From Lithodes maja (lineage: Eukaryota > Arthropoda > Malacostraca > Decapoda > Lithodidae): DNA of 64,000 bases. The notes beneath the pieces were generated by a model, which saw only the letters and a program-made list of their open reading frames with translations, was not told where the DNA came from and ran no database searches. Both the position numbers and the translations under genes were made by a program. The stretch spans positions 48,501 to 112,500 of the forward strand of contig JBAKBP010000766.1 in NCBI GenBank assembly GCA_037953745.1, given 5' to 3'. This document shows positions 51,315 through 62,316 of the stretch, piece by piece. The number at the start of each line of letters is the position of its first letter. The first letter of the stretch is position 1.

Positions 51315-51524
51315 TTATGTCACTCCTGCTTCTTCTCTGATGGCGTTTTTTGATCCATGGCTGCGGACTGCTTCGTGTAGGAGACGACCCATGCGTGCTG
51401 AACCCACAGGGTTTAGATGAGTGCCATCCTTGCGGAACAGAGTAGGCTGGATGTAGAAGTTGTCCCAGAGGTTGATGAATTCAACTTCTTCCCTCAGACA
51501 CAAATATTTTAGTCGTTAGTAGTG
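51315..51524 (-). pseudogene. LINE-A copy 3, end of the ORF1 esterase
   Basis: The frame reads LKYLCLREEVEFINLWDNF, then DGTHLNPVGSARMGRLLHEA, the catalytic Asp-His block of the SGNH esterase, and stops at TAA 51317-51315. This copy does not have the 1-nt loss seen in copy 1. The codons TCA AAA AAC again give A_AAA_AAC before the end, and the -1 frame stays open for about 63 codons toward ORF2. Confidence 0.8.
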
Positions 51525-51564
51525 TGTGTGTGTGAGAGAGAGAGAGTGCGAGTGAAAAGTTACA
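51525..51564 (+). repeat. left remnant of the ACCCGAAGC tandem array
   Basis: TG and GA repeats and TGCGAGTGAAAAGTTACA are the end of one unit of the array that resumes at 60087; the LTR element was inserted between them. TACA (51561-51564) is the left target copy. Confidence 0.85.
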
Positions 51565-53425
51565 TGTTACGACCGGGCACTCGGGTACACTAGGGCTCTC
51601 ACACAGGACTCGAGTATGGCTCGCTGCCACAACGGAAACACACGATCCCAACCCCAGAGTACTGCCAGCCGAACAAAAAAACACCAATACCCTCCAGAGT
51701 TCTATCTGCTATAACGGGGTATACAAGAACTCGGTACTAGCGTTTCACAACAGACTAATAAAGAGACGGGAGTTATCTAGTCTGGTCAACAATCAAACAA
51801 AGAAGTAAATACAACAACACCAAAGAGTAGTGTTGGCCGAAGCCGAAGTAATCCACCCTTGACTAAGAACTTAAGAAGTCCTCCACCCTCTACTTCGGAT
51901 CGGCACTATTACGTTACGTTAAACAATAGTCCTCGAGCATCGAGCAAGGAATCTTCTGATAAAGTTAGATGCTTCTCGGATACTCGTAAGAAGTAAGTAT
52001 CGGATTTTGAACAGCAATTCAATAAGCAACACACTGGCAATTAACTAATATTAAAGGCTTTAAATTGACATAAGAAGAATTAGAAGAATAGACAGTAGTA
52101 AATGGCAAACATATAAAAGAAGTACTCCGACAATGCACTGGCAATAGCCTACTAGGATTGTGCTCGTGGGCCACTAATCTCTAAAGTAGCTATGCGCGCC
52201 ACACATGAAATCAATAGTGCATAAACAATAACATACATAAGGAAAGCTTCAATACTATGCTGTATCTGCTGACCGAGCAAAGTCTAGCTGGGATGTAGTA
52301 GGCTAGGAAACAATGGCTGAGCAAGCGGCTCGTAGCCTAGCGAGGTCCTTAAGACTGTGCGGCCAAATTACGGTAATTGACGGGATGCTCTCTTGAGAGA
52401 TCCAGATCACTAGTATCTGGTTCTCTCCTGGCGATCCTCTCAAAGTCAAGCAAACGAGTTAGCACAGTGTTGGGTGGCAGAGGCAAAAGCCCTCACTCAC
52501 AACACAGCGCTAAACTCCCACGGTACACAGTCAGAAAGACCACCTAGGCTTCCCAAGTCTCCGTTGCGATTGTACAGGTTCAACAAAACCTAATACTCAT
52601 AGGGAATCACAACTCTAGTAGCCTCATCCCAGTCTAGCATCACCTAGATCAGCAGAAAACAGGAACATGAATAATCATACACAGGGAAATGCATATACGA
52701 GTGCAACAAACATTAATCAATCCTATTCTAGTTATCCCTTCCAAAATAGGCTATCTAATAGGCATATATCTCGTGAGAACTCAAGCGATAATACTTTGGC
52801 TGACTAGATCTGCACCAAAGGGGTCATTGAGGTTAAAAAGGGTTCGGGAAAAGAAGAAGGTAGGCGGTACAGAGAGTAGGGAAAGTTCACATCAGTCGGA
52901 AGAATATATATAGTTGCAAGGGATATAAGAAGTCGCTCTGCCTAATGAGTTCTGAAGAATATGTGGCGAGACTTCCCTTTTTATACTCGGCCCTCTAGTG
53001 AGCATATCGCAAACTACTAAGGACCGCCCACTAGCAATCATTACGTAATATTCTCTCTCTCAATCTGGGATCGACAAAGGATTTCCCACGCACTGAGAGG
53101 GAGGAGGGAGGAGGAAGGAGGGGAGTTAGGCCTACCTGTCGCATGGCGCACTCACTGGCCCCCGTTACGTAATCTCTCTCTCTCCTCTCATCATTACAAA
53201 TAAGTCCCACACACAACACTTATAACTAATGATATAAAATAGAACTCGTTGACTCAGATGAAAACAAAATACATATTTATAATACTTCTAGTACAACGGC
53301 TCACATAAACTAAGTTAGGAAACTCTACACAGACTACAGCCAAAGTTCCTGCCCTGACGATCCTAGCGAGAGTGGGGCATGACTGGGCGTTCTGTACAGC
53401 ATGCTCATACTCGACATGCGTCACA
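51565..53425 (-). repeat. 3' LTR of element 2
   Basis: TG...CA ends on the minus strand (TGTGACGCATG to GTAACA). TATAAAAAGGG at 52985-52975 is a good TATA box, so the same LTR in 5' position would drive transcription from there. It is homologous to the solo LTR at 13421-15255. Confidence 0.93.
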
Positions 53426-53436
53426 CCTCCCCCAAG

Positions 53437-53908
53437 ATTTTACTTGCTCAACCCTGAGCTAAAATCTGACACACAGAACCCCATCAAGCCCCCCACACCC
53501 AGCGACCGCATGGCACTTAAAACAAAGCTGAGTTTATCACTAACACACATCTTATAAAAAAAAAAATTCACATTTTATAACTCCTCCCAACAATAGCAAA
53601 AGACACAATATCATGCTCCCAGAGCGAGCTTACAGCAGCTCAGCCGTTTGATAGTTCGTGGACTACTCAAACTCAATAGGCTATGACAAACTTATACAAT
53701 TATCTATATAAAAAAGAAAGAGTTTTTTTATGATTTTTTATATTTTAATATGTTTTTTCCGGCTGCACTATAAGGGCAGCCTATTTTCTTCTATACCAAA
53801 CGCTCAACTCCTGCTTTACGACCCAATACGCTGGGCTACAACCGCGAGCCAACAAGCACCAAGCGCAAAATACTATTCAAACTAAAGCAGGAGGCTACCC
53901 GTGTCAAT
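53437..53908 (-). other. 3' untranslated region of element 2
   Basis: Non-coding sequence between the stop codon and the polypurine tract; AT-rich, with no ORF recognised. The polypurine tract CTTGGGGGAGG is at 53436-53426 on the minus strand. Confidence 0.75.
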
Positions 53909-56900
53909 CTACCCAGGATCATATACCCTTGAACGACCATCTGCAACCACGTTATCACAACCGGCAATATGGCGTATGTCCAGGTTATATACCAATAACC
54001 TTAGTGACCACCTGGTCAGCCTCATACTCCGATTGTGAAACTGGTCCAAGAACTTGAGAGGGTGATGATCTGGGTAAACTACAACGACCGGACCATAGGC
54101 TGGAACATAGACCTCGAAATGCCCCAGCACAAGCACAACCGCCAGCAGCTCCTCCTCGACAACAGAGCAGCTCCCCTGGGCCGAATTGTACTTCTCCGAG
54201 CAGAAACTAACAGGATGCTCCAGCCCATCATCGTCCTTTTCACTTTCATTCATCAGGTTCTGAAACGTTGCTAGTGCATTCTTAAGTCCGTCAGGCATAA
54301 CATTGCACCGGCAGGCACCCCCGTCCACAACAAAACCACATACCTCTTTAGCACGCTCGGACAAAGGTACTTGCCAGTAACCTTTTACTAAATTTACTAA
54401 ATCTAAGGTATAGGCGTCTGTCAGGGATAATGCACACCCACTCTCGCAATCAACACACTCACTGATCTTGCCACTCAACACCGGTTGCAAAGTTATAGGC
54501 AACGACCACTCACGACATTCCTTATCCCTCAGACCCTTCTTCCACACGTAATCCAGCTCTGCTTGCACCATAGGCTGTCGAGCAGGATTTATACGGTAGG
54601 GAATTAAACTGAGCCTTGCACTATCTCCAGCCTGCATGTCGGATTCTACCCCGTACATCAGACCTGGAGAAGCAACAAACATGCGAAAGTACTGCCATAG
54701 CCTAGTAAACAACTGCCTTGCACTGTCTCCACGAACAACATGCCTAGTGCCCTCCCACAACCCAGCCGAGACCGCAGCTTCTAACCTGTAGTCTCCCTCC
54801 TTCTCCACCTTCGTCCCTAGAACAGCCAGGTCATGAGAGGGACAATCAGTACCACCTGTGCAGTCACTCCCATAGTTCATTATTGCTAAGGCTTCCCCGC
54901 CGATACCGTACATGCGCACCCCCGCATTCCTTGTGACGACATCTGCCTGCTCAGCATCACCGCTTTTAGAGACATGGCCAGATACAGTCGGTCTATGGTA
55001 GGGCTGTTGCATTAGACTAGAGCAGCATTGGGAGGCTATGTGACGACCGGGCACATCCACTCCACAGCCAACCTCACCAATCTGCTCAATGTCCCCCTTT
55101 TGACCACCACCCTTGGCAGCCATGGGTCGACCCTGACCTGGCAACCATGCCAAAGCCTCGTCGCCCACCTTGAACCACCGAAACAACGAGGCTAACGGTC
55201 TTTCAACAGTCACGTGACCTGCCCGTGGAACATCTTGCACCGCCCGAGTTGTGAGACTCAGGGGCTCGGCACGACCAGTGGGGTATGAACCGAGCTGGTG
55301 CTGGAGTGCTGCACACTGCTGCTCAGGCAGGTGCTCTAGCGCTTCCACAGCCACCAGACTCGTGTCCCCCGCCCACTGCTCCGCCGAGACATGACAATCC
55401 CTACTCTCCTCCACCTGTGCCCTACTGCCCCCCTCTCCTTCTCCACCTTGGCCGCGGCAGACCAACGCAGGGACAGTAGGCTGCTCAGGTGGTTGCCTCA
55501 CAAACTCCTCCAACAGGTTCACATGACATGCTTCCCCGTCCTCGTGTTTGATCTCGACAGCACCATTACCACACTTCTGAACTTCCGGATCCTCCAACTG
55601 CAGTTTACAAATATCTGAGGGAACCAACCTGTCTAGATGCTTCCGAAGCAACCCAAGTCCTCCCCCAATATCAAACTGAGCAACCCTTTTTTCTCTCCGT
55701 GTGTAACGTTGCTGCCTCGGAGTCTCTTCCTGCCCTACCTCCTCACTAGCTGTGACAGGTCCTGGGGCCTCTCCAGACTCTAACATAGGTGCCAATACTG
55801 AATCACCCAGGAGAGCCGCCGAGTCAAAACTCTTAAAACCAACTCCAGCTTTAGCCTCCTCCTGTTGATCGTTCCTCTGCTGGTCTGAAGACGGAGGACT
55901 AGGCTGTGACACTTTATCTGCCCGAGCTCGGGTGACAACACACGCCATGGGTTGTGTCTGGCACCGCTCGACCCACTCTTGCTCTTCCCTACTCACGTCG
56001 GCCGTCCTCTCGGCAACGACTAAGGGTAGAACCTCAGAAGCGGGCATTGCAAAGTCGTTGCCGAGAAGAAGGTCGACGCCCTCCACTGGCAGTTTCTCCA
56101 CAATCCCAACATCCAATTCACGTGCCACACCATCCACCTCCAACTCCAACCGCACCAGCGGGTATGACCGAGTTGCATTAATACCCTGCACCACTACCAC
56201 CCGAGCTGCATTTATAGGGTAGCCAGTCAAGTTATTCATCAGAGTCTGGGAAGCACCTGTATCACGCAAGACCTCTACTCCATGCTTGCGCCCCGCCCAC
56301 ATCACGCAACCCCGTCCTCTATGGTCGCAAAAAACATCCTGAGCAGGGTTCGAGCCTCTCAGGTGTTTCTGCATTGGCTGTGCCTCTGCCTCTGACGAAC
56401 TGCCCCGGGCAAACTCAGAAGACTTCAGAGACACACCAATGTTGCAGGCCAAAGACACAGCTGCTGTAGGTGGTTTGCTAGGACAGACTCTTGCAAAGTG
56501 CCCCTTTTCATGACAATGATAACACTCCAACTCCCCTTTGGGCTTCCCTTGGTACTGGGAAGGGCCCGGCCCCTTCTTAAATGGGACGGTGCTAGTCTTG
56601 TGGTCAGTCTTGGTATCATAACTCTTGTACTTGTTTGCATAAGATATATTACTAACTCGGAGGGGTGGGGCGTCACGCCCCTTGTTACCTGCCTCACTAC
56701 GCTGGGCAGACCCGCACCCACGAATTAGTGATAGCCGGAGGTCAGCCATCTCAGCTGCCTCCTGTAGAGTTTTTGGGTTCTTTTCTTTAATAGTTAAAGT
56801 CATTTCTGCACCAGTACACTTATAAAACTGCTCGAGCAGAAACAGCTCAGTCAACTGTTCGGCCGTCTCAGCTTTCTCAGAACGTGTCCAGTTTGTAAGT

Positions 56901-58012
56901 GCATCTTTTAAGTCCCGGGCATGTTCAAGAAAGGTCGCCTCCCTAGTCTTTGTAACACCCCGAAACTTCAATCGATATGTTTCTGGTTGCAACTCGTATG
57001 CCCGTAGGACAGCTCTCTTCAATTCTGGGTAGTCAATGCAAGACTCTAAAGGCAGTGCATCATAAGCCTTCAGACCCTTACCCGTAAGTCTTGAGGAGAC
57101 TAGAGCTGCCCACTTCTCTTCAGGCCAATTATGCTCCCTACACTTCTTCTCAAAACGATTAAAAAATTCTGTGACTTCAGTTTCACTAAATGCCGGCACC
57201 AATTTGACTAAGTGGGACAAGGACTGTTCTCTTACTTGGCCCTCACGGCCCATCCGAGTCCCTGTCGACTCTGCACGAGTCTTATCTAAATCTATTTGAG
57301 CACAATATTTCTCTGAGTCGTACCTAAGCTCAGCCTCGTGCCTCCTAGTCTCATTCTCCGCCTCAATCTCATGCCTCCTAGTCTCATCCTCAATCTGCTT
57401 CTCCTGCTTCCTAGCCTCAATCTCAATCTGCTTCTCCTGCTTCCTAGCCTCAATCTCATGCCTCCTAGTCTCATTCTCCATCTTCTGCTTCCTAGCCTCA
57501 TTCTCCTGCTTCCTAGACTCAGCCTCAATTTTAGCAAGCTCAAGTCTAAATATCATATCTGGAGACAGGCAGGAAGAGGGAGCTGCCACTACTGAAGGAG
57601 GGGGGGCAAAAACTGGGGAACCACCATGTGCACCGCCCGAGGGCACTCCAATCTGCCAATTCTCATCCCTCTGTGGGAGAGTGCTAATCTCCGGCAACTG
57701 AGTGGACGGCACTGTGGGAGTCGAGTGAGAGGGGATCTGGGGAGGAACCCCCCCAAACGCCCTCTCCCCCGAAACCCCATGTCGCCCACGCAACACCCAG
57801 GAAATCAGCTCCCCCTTGGACATCCCTATTACATTGGATAGGCCCAAAACCTTGGCTATCAGGTGCAAGCCATAAACATTCACCCCAGTCAGCCTCTCCT
57901 CCGTCACGTGGTACCGCTTACTCACACAAACTCTAGCATCCTCCTCACTGATTACTAACGGCACCTCTTCAAATGGCATCTCTCGCTCCTCGTCAGTGCT
58001 AGGGCACGACAT
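53909..58012 (-). CDS. Gag-protease polyprotein fused to in-frame remnants of integrase, RT and RNase H
   Basis: 1,367 residues from the ATG at 58012 (an upstream GTG at 58024 is in frame). Intact parts: a charged helix made of repeated (E)ARKQE and ETRRHE blocks (about 165-230); a SCAN/gag-like domain (about 245-420); a CCHC knuckle from C497; a protease with VLRDTGAS (Asp584). Then, compared with element 1, the integrase is missing: the frame goes from CGNGAVEIKHEDGEA straight to the post-integrase CHVNLLEEFVRQ. Further on, VPRAGHVTVERPLASLFRWF is joined to KVGDEALAWLPGQGRPMAAK, which look like the first piece of the HHCC domain and the start of the GPY/F module with the core removed. RT keeps LVKGYWQVPL but goes from FQNLMNES directly to DDDGLEHPVSF, losing YxDD, the thumb and the RNase H DASG. 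Some 200 residues around 1000-1200 match nothing I know. The frame has no stop despite these losses. Confidence 0.88.
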   Translation of the reverse strand: MSCPSTDEEREMPFEEVPLVISEEDARVCVSKRYHVTEERLTGVNVYGLHLIAKVLGLSNVIGMSKGELISWVLRGRHGVSGERAFGGVPPQIPSHSTPTVPSTQLPEISTLPQRDENWQIGVPSGGAHGGSPVFAPPPSVVAAPSSCLSPDMIFRLELAKIEAESRKQENEARKQKMENETRRHEIEARKQEKQIEIEARKQEKQIEDETRRHEIEAENETRRHEAELRYDSEKYCAQIDLDKTRAESTGTRMGREGQVREQSLSHLVKLVPAFSETEVTEFFNRFEKKCREHNWPEEKWAALVSSRLTGKGLKAYDALPLESCIDYPELKRAVLRAYELQPETYRLKFRGVTKTREATFLEHARDLKDALTNWTRSEKAETAEQLTELFLLEQFYKCTGAEMTLTIKEKNPKTLQEAAEMADLRLSLIRGCGSAQRSEAGNKGRDAPPLRVSNISYANKYKSYDTKTDHKTSTVPFKKGPGPSQYQGKPKGELECYHCHEKGHFARVCPSKPPTAAVSLACNIGVSLKSSEFARGSSSEAEAQPMQKHLRGSNPAQDVFCDHRGRGCVMWAGRKHGVEVLRDTGASQTLMNNLTGYPINAARVVVVQGINATRSYPLVRLELEVDGVARELDVGIVEKLPVEGVDLLLGNDFAMPASEVLPLVVAERTADVSREEQEWVERCQTQPMACVVTRARADKVSQPSPPSSDQQRNDQQEEAKAGVGFKSFDSAALLGDSVLAPMLESGEAPGPVTASEEVGQEETPRQQRYTRREKRVAQFDIGGGLGLLRKHLDRLVPSDICKLQLEDPEVQKCGNGAVEIKHEDGEACHVNLLEEFVRQPPEQPTVPALVCRGQGGEGEGGSRAQVEESRDCHVSAEQWAGDTSLVAVEALEHLPEQQCAALQHQLGSYPTGRAEPLSLTTRAVQDVPRAGHVTVERPLASLFRWFKVGDEALAWLPGQGRPMAAKGGGQKGDIEQIGEVGCGVDVPGRHIASQCCSSLMQQPYHRPTVSGHVSKSGDAEQADVVTRNAGVRMYGIGGEALAIMNYGSDCTGGTDCPSHDLAVLGTKVEKEGDYRLEAAVSAGLWEGTRHVVRGDSARQLFTRLWQYFRMFVASPGLMYGVESDMQAGDSARLSLIPYRINPARQPMVQAELDYVWKKGLRDKECREWSLPITLQPVLSGKISECVDCESGCALSLTDAYTLDLVNLVKGYWQVPLSERAKEVCGFVVDGGACRCNVMPDGLKNALATFQNLMNESEKDDDGLEHPVSFCSEKYNSAQGSCSVVEEELLAVVLVLGHFEVYVPAYGPVVVVYPDHHPLKFLDQFHNRSMRLTRWSLRLLVYNLDIRHIAGCDNVVADGRSRVYDPG

Positions 58013-58210
58013 ACTGAAGTCCACAAAAAAATTCTCGAGACAAAAGTGTTAAACTTCCTTATGCAAGCACTAATTACTAAATTAACTGGAGTCTCTTAAA
58101 TGCTCTACTAATTGCCATACAAAAAAAATATTCTTCAATATGCACGCTAAAGTACAAACAAACAAATGTTGTACAACTCTGCAAAAATTTATACTGTTCA
58201 CAAAATCCTA

Positions 58211-58223
58211 AGCAAGGTCGCCA
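58211..58223 (-). promoter_or_regulatory. primer binding site of element 2
   Basis: TGGCGACCTTGCT on the minus strand, 2 nt inside the 5' LTR. The first eight bases complement a tRNA ending GGTCGCCA, possibly arginine tRNA. Unlike element 1 it is uninterrupted. Confidence 0.75.
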
Positions 58224-58225
58224 TT

Positions 58226-60086
58226 TGTTACGACCGGGCACTCGGGTACACTAGGGCTCTCACACAGGACTCGAGTATGGCTCGCTGCCACAACGGAAAC
58301 ACACGATCCCAACCCCAGAGTACTGCCAGCCGAACAAAAAAACACCAATACCCTCCAGAGTTCTATCTGCTATAACGGGGTATACAAGAACTCGGTACTA
58401 GCGTTTCACAACAGACTAATAAAGAGACGGGAGTTATCTAGTCTGGTCAACAATCAAACAAAGAAGTAAATACAACAACACCAAAGAGTAGTGTTGGCCG
58501 AAGCCGAAGTAATCCACCCTTGACTAAGAACTTAAGAAGTCCTCCACCCTCTACTTCGGATCGGCACTATTACGTTACGTTAAACAATAGTCCTCGAGCA
58601 TCGAGCAAGGAATCTTCTGATAAAGTTAGATGCTTCTCGGATACTCGTAAGAAGTAAGTATCGGATTTTGAACAGCAATTCAATAAGCAACACACTGGCA
58701 ATTAACTAATATTAAAGGCTTTAAATTGACATAAGAAGAATTAGAAGAATAGACAGTAGTAAATGGCAAACATATAAAAGAAGTACTCCGACAATGCACT
58801 GGCAATAGCCTACTAGGATTGTGCTCGTGGGCTACTAATCTCTAAAGTAGCTATGCGTGCCACACATGAAATCAATAGTGCATAAACAATAACATACATA
58901 AGGAAAGCTTCAATACTATGCTGTATCTGCTGACCGAGCAAAGTCTAGCTGGGATGTAGTAGGCTAGGAAACAATGGCTGAGCAAGCGGCTCGTAGCCTA
59001 GCGAGGTCCTTAAGACTGTGCGGCCAAATTACGGTAATTGACGGGATGCTCTCTTGAGAGATCCAGATCACTAGTATCTGGTTCTCTCCTGGCGATCCTC
59101 TCAAAGTCAAGCAAACGAGTTAGCACAGTGTTGGGTGGCAGAAGCAAAAGCCCTCACTCACAACACAGCGCTAAACTCCCACGGTACACAGTCAGAAAGA
59201 CCACCTAGGCTTCTCAAGTCTCCGTTGCGATTGTACAGGTTCAACAAAACCTAATACTCATAGGGAATCACAACTCTAGTAGCCTCATCCCAGTCTAGCA
59301 TCACCTAGATCAGCAGAAAACAGGAACATGAATAATCATACACAGGGAAATGCATATACGAGTGCAACAAACATTAATCAATCCTATTCTAGTTATCCCT
59401 TCCAAAATAGGCTATCTAATAGGCATATATCTCGTGAGAACTCAAGCGATAATACTTTGGCTGACTAGATCTGCACCAAAGGGGTCATTGAGGTTAAAAA
59501 GGGTTCGGGAAAAGAAGAAGGTAGGCGGTACAGAGAGTAGGGAAAGTTCACGTCAGTCGGAAGAATATATATAGTTGCAAGGGATATAAGAAGTCGCTCT
59601 GCCTAATGAGTTCTGAAGAATATGTGGCGAGACTTCCCTTTTTATACTCGGCCCTCTAGTGAGCATATCGCAAACTACTAAGGACCGCCCACTAGCAATC
59701 ATTACGTAATATTCTCTCTCTCAATCTGGGATCGACAAAGGATTTCCCACGCACTGAGAGGGAGGAGGGAGGAGGAAGGAGGGGAGTTAGGCCTACCTGT
59801 CGCATGGCGCACTCACTGGCCCCCGTTACGTAATCTCTCTCTCTCCTCTCATCATTACAAATAAGTCCCACACACAACACTTATAACTAATGATATAAAA
59901 TAGAACTCGTTGACTCAGATGAAAACAAAATACATATTTATAATACTTCTAGTACAACGGCTCACATAAACTAAGTTAGGAAACTCTACACAGACTACAG
60001 CCAAAGTTCCTGCCCTGACGATCCTAGCGAGAGTGGGGCATGACTGGGCGTTCTGTACAGCATGCTCATACTCGACATGCGTCACA
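58226..60086 (-). repeat. 5' LTR of element 2
   Basis: 1,861 bp, practically identical to 51565-53425. A TATA box on the minus strand near 59646-59636 would start the element transcript. Confidence 0.93.
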
Positions 60087-60139
60087 TACATTACCCGAAG
60101 CAATACTTGTAGTGTAAAGCTATATGATATGACGACCCT

Positions 60140-60177
<38 letters not shown>

Positions 60178-60244
60178 TGCGAGTGAAAAGTTACATTACC
60201 CGGAGCAATACTTCTAGTGTAAAGCAATATGATATGACGACCCT

Positions 60245-60280
<36 letters not shown>

Positions 60281-60346
60281 TGCAAGTGAAAAGTTACATT
60301 ACCCGAAGCAATACTTGTAGTGTAAAGCAATATGATATGATGACCC

Positions 60347-60403
<57 letters not shown>

Positions 60404-60474
60404 TGTGCGAGTGAAAAGTTACATTACCCGAAGCAATACTTCTAGTGTAAAGCAATATGATATGACGACCCTTC

Positions 60475-60508
<34 letters not shown>

Positions 60509-60574
60509 TGCGAGTGAAAAGTTACATTACCCGAAGCAATACTTGTAGTGTAAAGCAATATGATATGACGACCC

Positions 60575-60621
<47 letters not shown>

Positions 60622-60869
60622 TGCGAGTGAAAAGTTACATTACCCGAAGCAATACTTCTAGTGTAAAGCAATATGATATGACGACCCTTCTGTGTGTGTG
60701 TGAGAGAGAGAGAGTGCGAGTGAAAAGTTACATTACCCGAAGCAATACTTGTAGTGTAAAGCAATATGATATGACGACCCTTCTGTGTGTGTGTGAGAGA
60801 GAGTGCGAGTGAAAAGTTACATTACCCGAAGCAATACTTGTAGTGTAAAGCAATATGATATGACGACCC

Positions 60870-60900
<31 letters not shown>

Positions 60901-61472
60901 ACAGAGAGAGAGTGCGAGTGAAAAGTTACATTACCCGAAGCAATACTTGTAGTGTAAAGCAATATGATATGACGACCCTTCTGTGTTACTCACTCTCAGT
61001 TACTTGTTCGTCAAGGGGAATCCACGCAATGCGAGCTAAGCTCATTATTATCGCGCCTCCTTAACTGGGAATGTATTGCGTGAAATGCATGTTAAGTGTT
61101 TTATGTACTGTTGGAATGGCTGTGGATGTGTGTGTAGTCTGTATTTTAGCCAATTGGCGACATCGGAAACGAAGGCTTAGGGTGGATCTGTATGGTACCA
61201 TTCTCACTATAGACGGTACCGTCTCGCCCGAAGGCTTAGGTAACCATCAGCTTAGGTGAACCATATGATACCCATCTCGCCTTGTACCATTTTTGCCAAC
61301 CCCAGATTGGACGTCACAACGTCGTCCACTTATTCCAGGTACCTATTTACAGCTAGGTGAACTGAGGCTAACACATGAAAGGAGACAAGCCCAATTTGTC
61401 TCCGCCCGGCCGGGGGATTGAACCCCCGACCCCTCGTGTGTGAGACGAGAGCGCTACCTACTAGGCTACGGG

Positions 61473-61520
<48 letters not shown>

Positions 61521-61585
61521 ATGCGAGTGAAAAGTTACATTACCCGAAGCAATACTTGTAGTGTAAAGCAATATGATTTGACGAC

Positions 61586-61628
<43 letters not shown>

Positions 61629-61891
61629 AGTGCGAGTGAAATGTTACATTACCCGAAGCAATACTTGTAGTGTAAAGCAATATGATATGACGACCCTTCT
61701 GTGTGTGTGTGAGAGAGAGAGAGTGCGAGTGAAAAGTTACATTACCCGAAGCAATATTTCTAGTGTAAAGCAATATGATATGACGACCCTTCTGTGTGTG
61801 TGTGAGAGAGAGAGAGAGAGAGTGCGAGTGAAAAGTTACATTACCCGAAGCAATACTTGTAGTGTAAAGCAATATGATATGACGACCCTTC

Positions 61892-61930
<39 letters not shown>

Positions 61931-62012
61931 GTGCGAGTGTAAAGTTACATTACACGAAGCAATACTTCTAGTGTAAAGCAATATGATATGACGACCCTTC
62001 TGTGTGTGTGTA

Positions 62013-62043
<31 letters not shown>

Positions 62044-62116
62044 GTGTGCGAGTGAAAAGTTACATTACCCAAAGCAATACTGCTAGTGTAAAGCAATATG
62101 ATATGACGACCCTTCT

Positions 62117-62205
<89 letters not shown>

Positions 62206-62280
62206 TGCGAGTGAAAAGTTACATTACCCGAAGCAATACTTCTAGTGTAAAGCAATATGATATGACGACCATTCTGTGTG
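60087..62280 (+). repeat. tandem array: conserved block plus variable TG/GA microsatellite, about 16 units
   Basis: Each unit holds TTACATTACCCGAAGCAATA, then CTTGTAG or CTTCTAG, then GTGTAAAGCAATATGATATG and ACGACCCTTCTG, followed by (TG)n(AG)n of variable length and TGCGAGTGAAAAG. Units are about 90-160 bp. The array is broken by a SINE at 60985-61475, and on the left by element 2, beyond which a remnant is at 51525-51564. Confidence 0.93.
60985..61475 (-). repeat. SINE with tRNA-Val(CAC)-like head (copy V2)
   Basis: On the minus strand 61474-61403 forms a tRNA-like head: anticodon arm CTCGT/ACGAG around CTCACAC (anticodon CAC) and T arm GGGGGTTCAATCCCCC. The body to 60985 includes CCTCAGTTCACCTAGCTGT and GTATCATATGGTTCACCTA. 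It is highly similar to 18885-19357 and likewise sits in TG repeats, inside the tandem array. Confidence 0.8.
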
Positions 62281-62281
62281 T

Positions 62282-62282
<1 letters not shown>

Positions 62283-62316
<34 letters not shown>

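Larger units (their letters stand above)
48636..51524 (-). mobile_element. LINE-A copy 3 with internal RT deletion
   Basis: Minus strand. 3'UTR 48636-48866; RT C-terminus 49430-48868; RT fingers about 50150-49475; endonuclease 51143-50157; end of the ORF1 esterase 51524-51315. About 520 bp of RT is deleted at about 49474, removing motifs A to C. The 5' end is truncated in the esterase next to TG repeats. The endonuclease and esterase diverge from copy 1 far more than the RT does. Confidence 0.87.
51565..60086 (-). mobile_element. Gmr1-type LTR retrotransposon (element 2), non-autonomous, minus strand
   Basis: An 8,522-bp element: 5' LTR 60086-58226, primer site 58223-58211, one long ORF 58012-53909, polypurine tract 53436-53426, 3' LTR 53425-51565. 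TACA is duplicated at 51561-51564 and 60087-60090. I see about five differences between the two 1,861-bp LTRs (near 0.3%), so it inserted very recently. Its ORF has lost the catalytic cores of integrase and RT, yet LTRs, primer site, polypurine tract, Gag and protease are intact: the profile of an element mobilised in trans. Confidence 0.93.

Noticed and set aside
57292..57595. Arg/Leu-rich and Leu/Pro-rich ORFs
   Set aside because: They are other-frame readings of the coiled-coil repeats in the element 2 Gag.
61403..61474. Functional tRNA-Val gene (also 19286-19357)
   Set aside because: The anticodon arm and T arm are good, but both copies are attached to the same 400-bp body, typical of a SINE.
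60087..62280. Repeat-spacer look of a CRISPR array
   Set aside because: The variable parts are TG/GA microsatellites, not unique spacers; there are no cas genes, and the context is eukaryotic.
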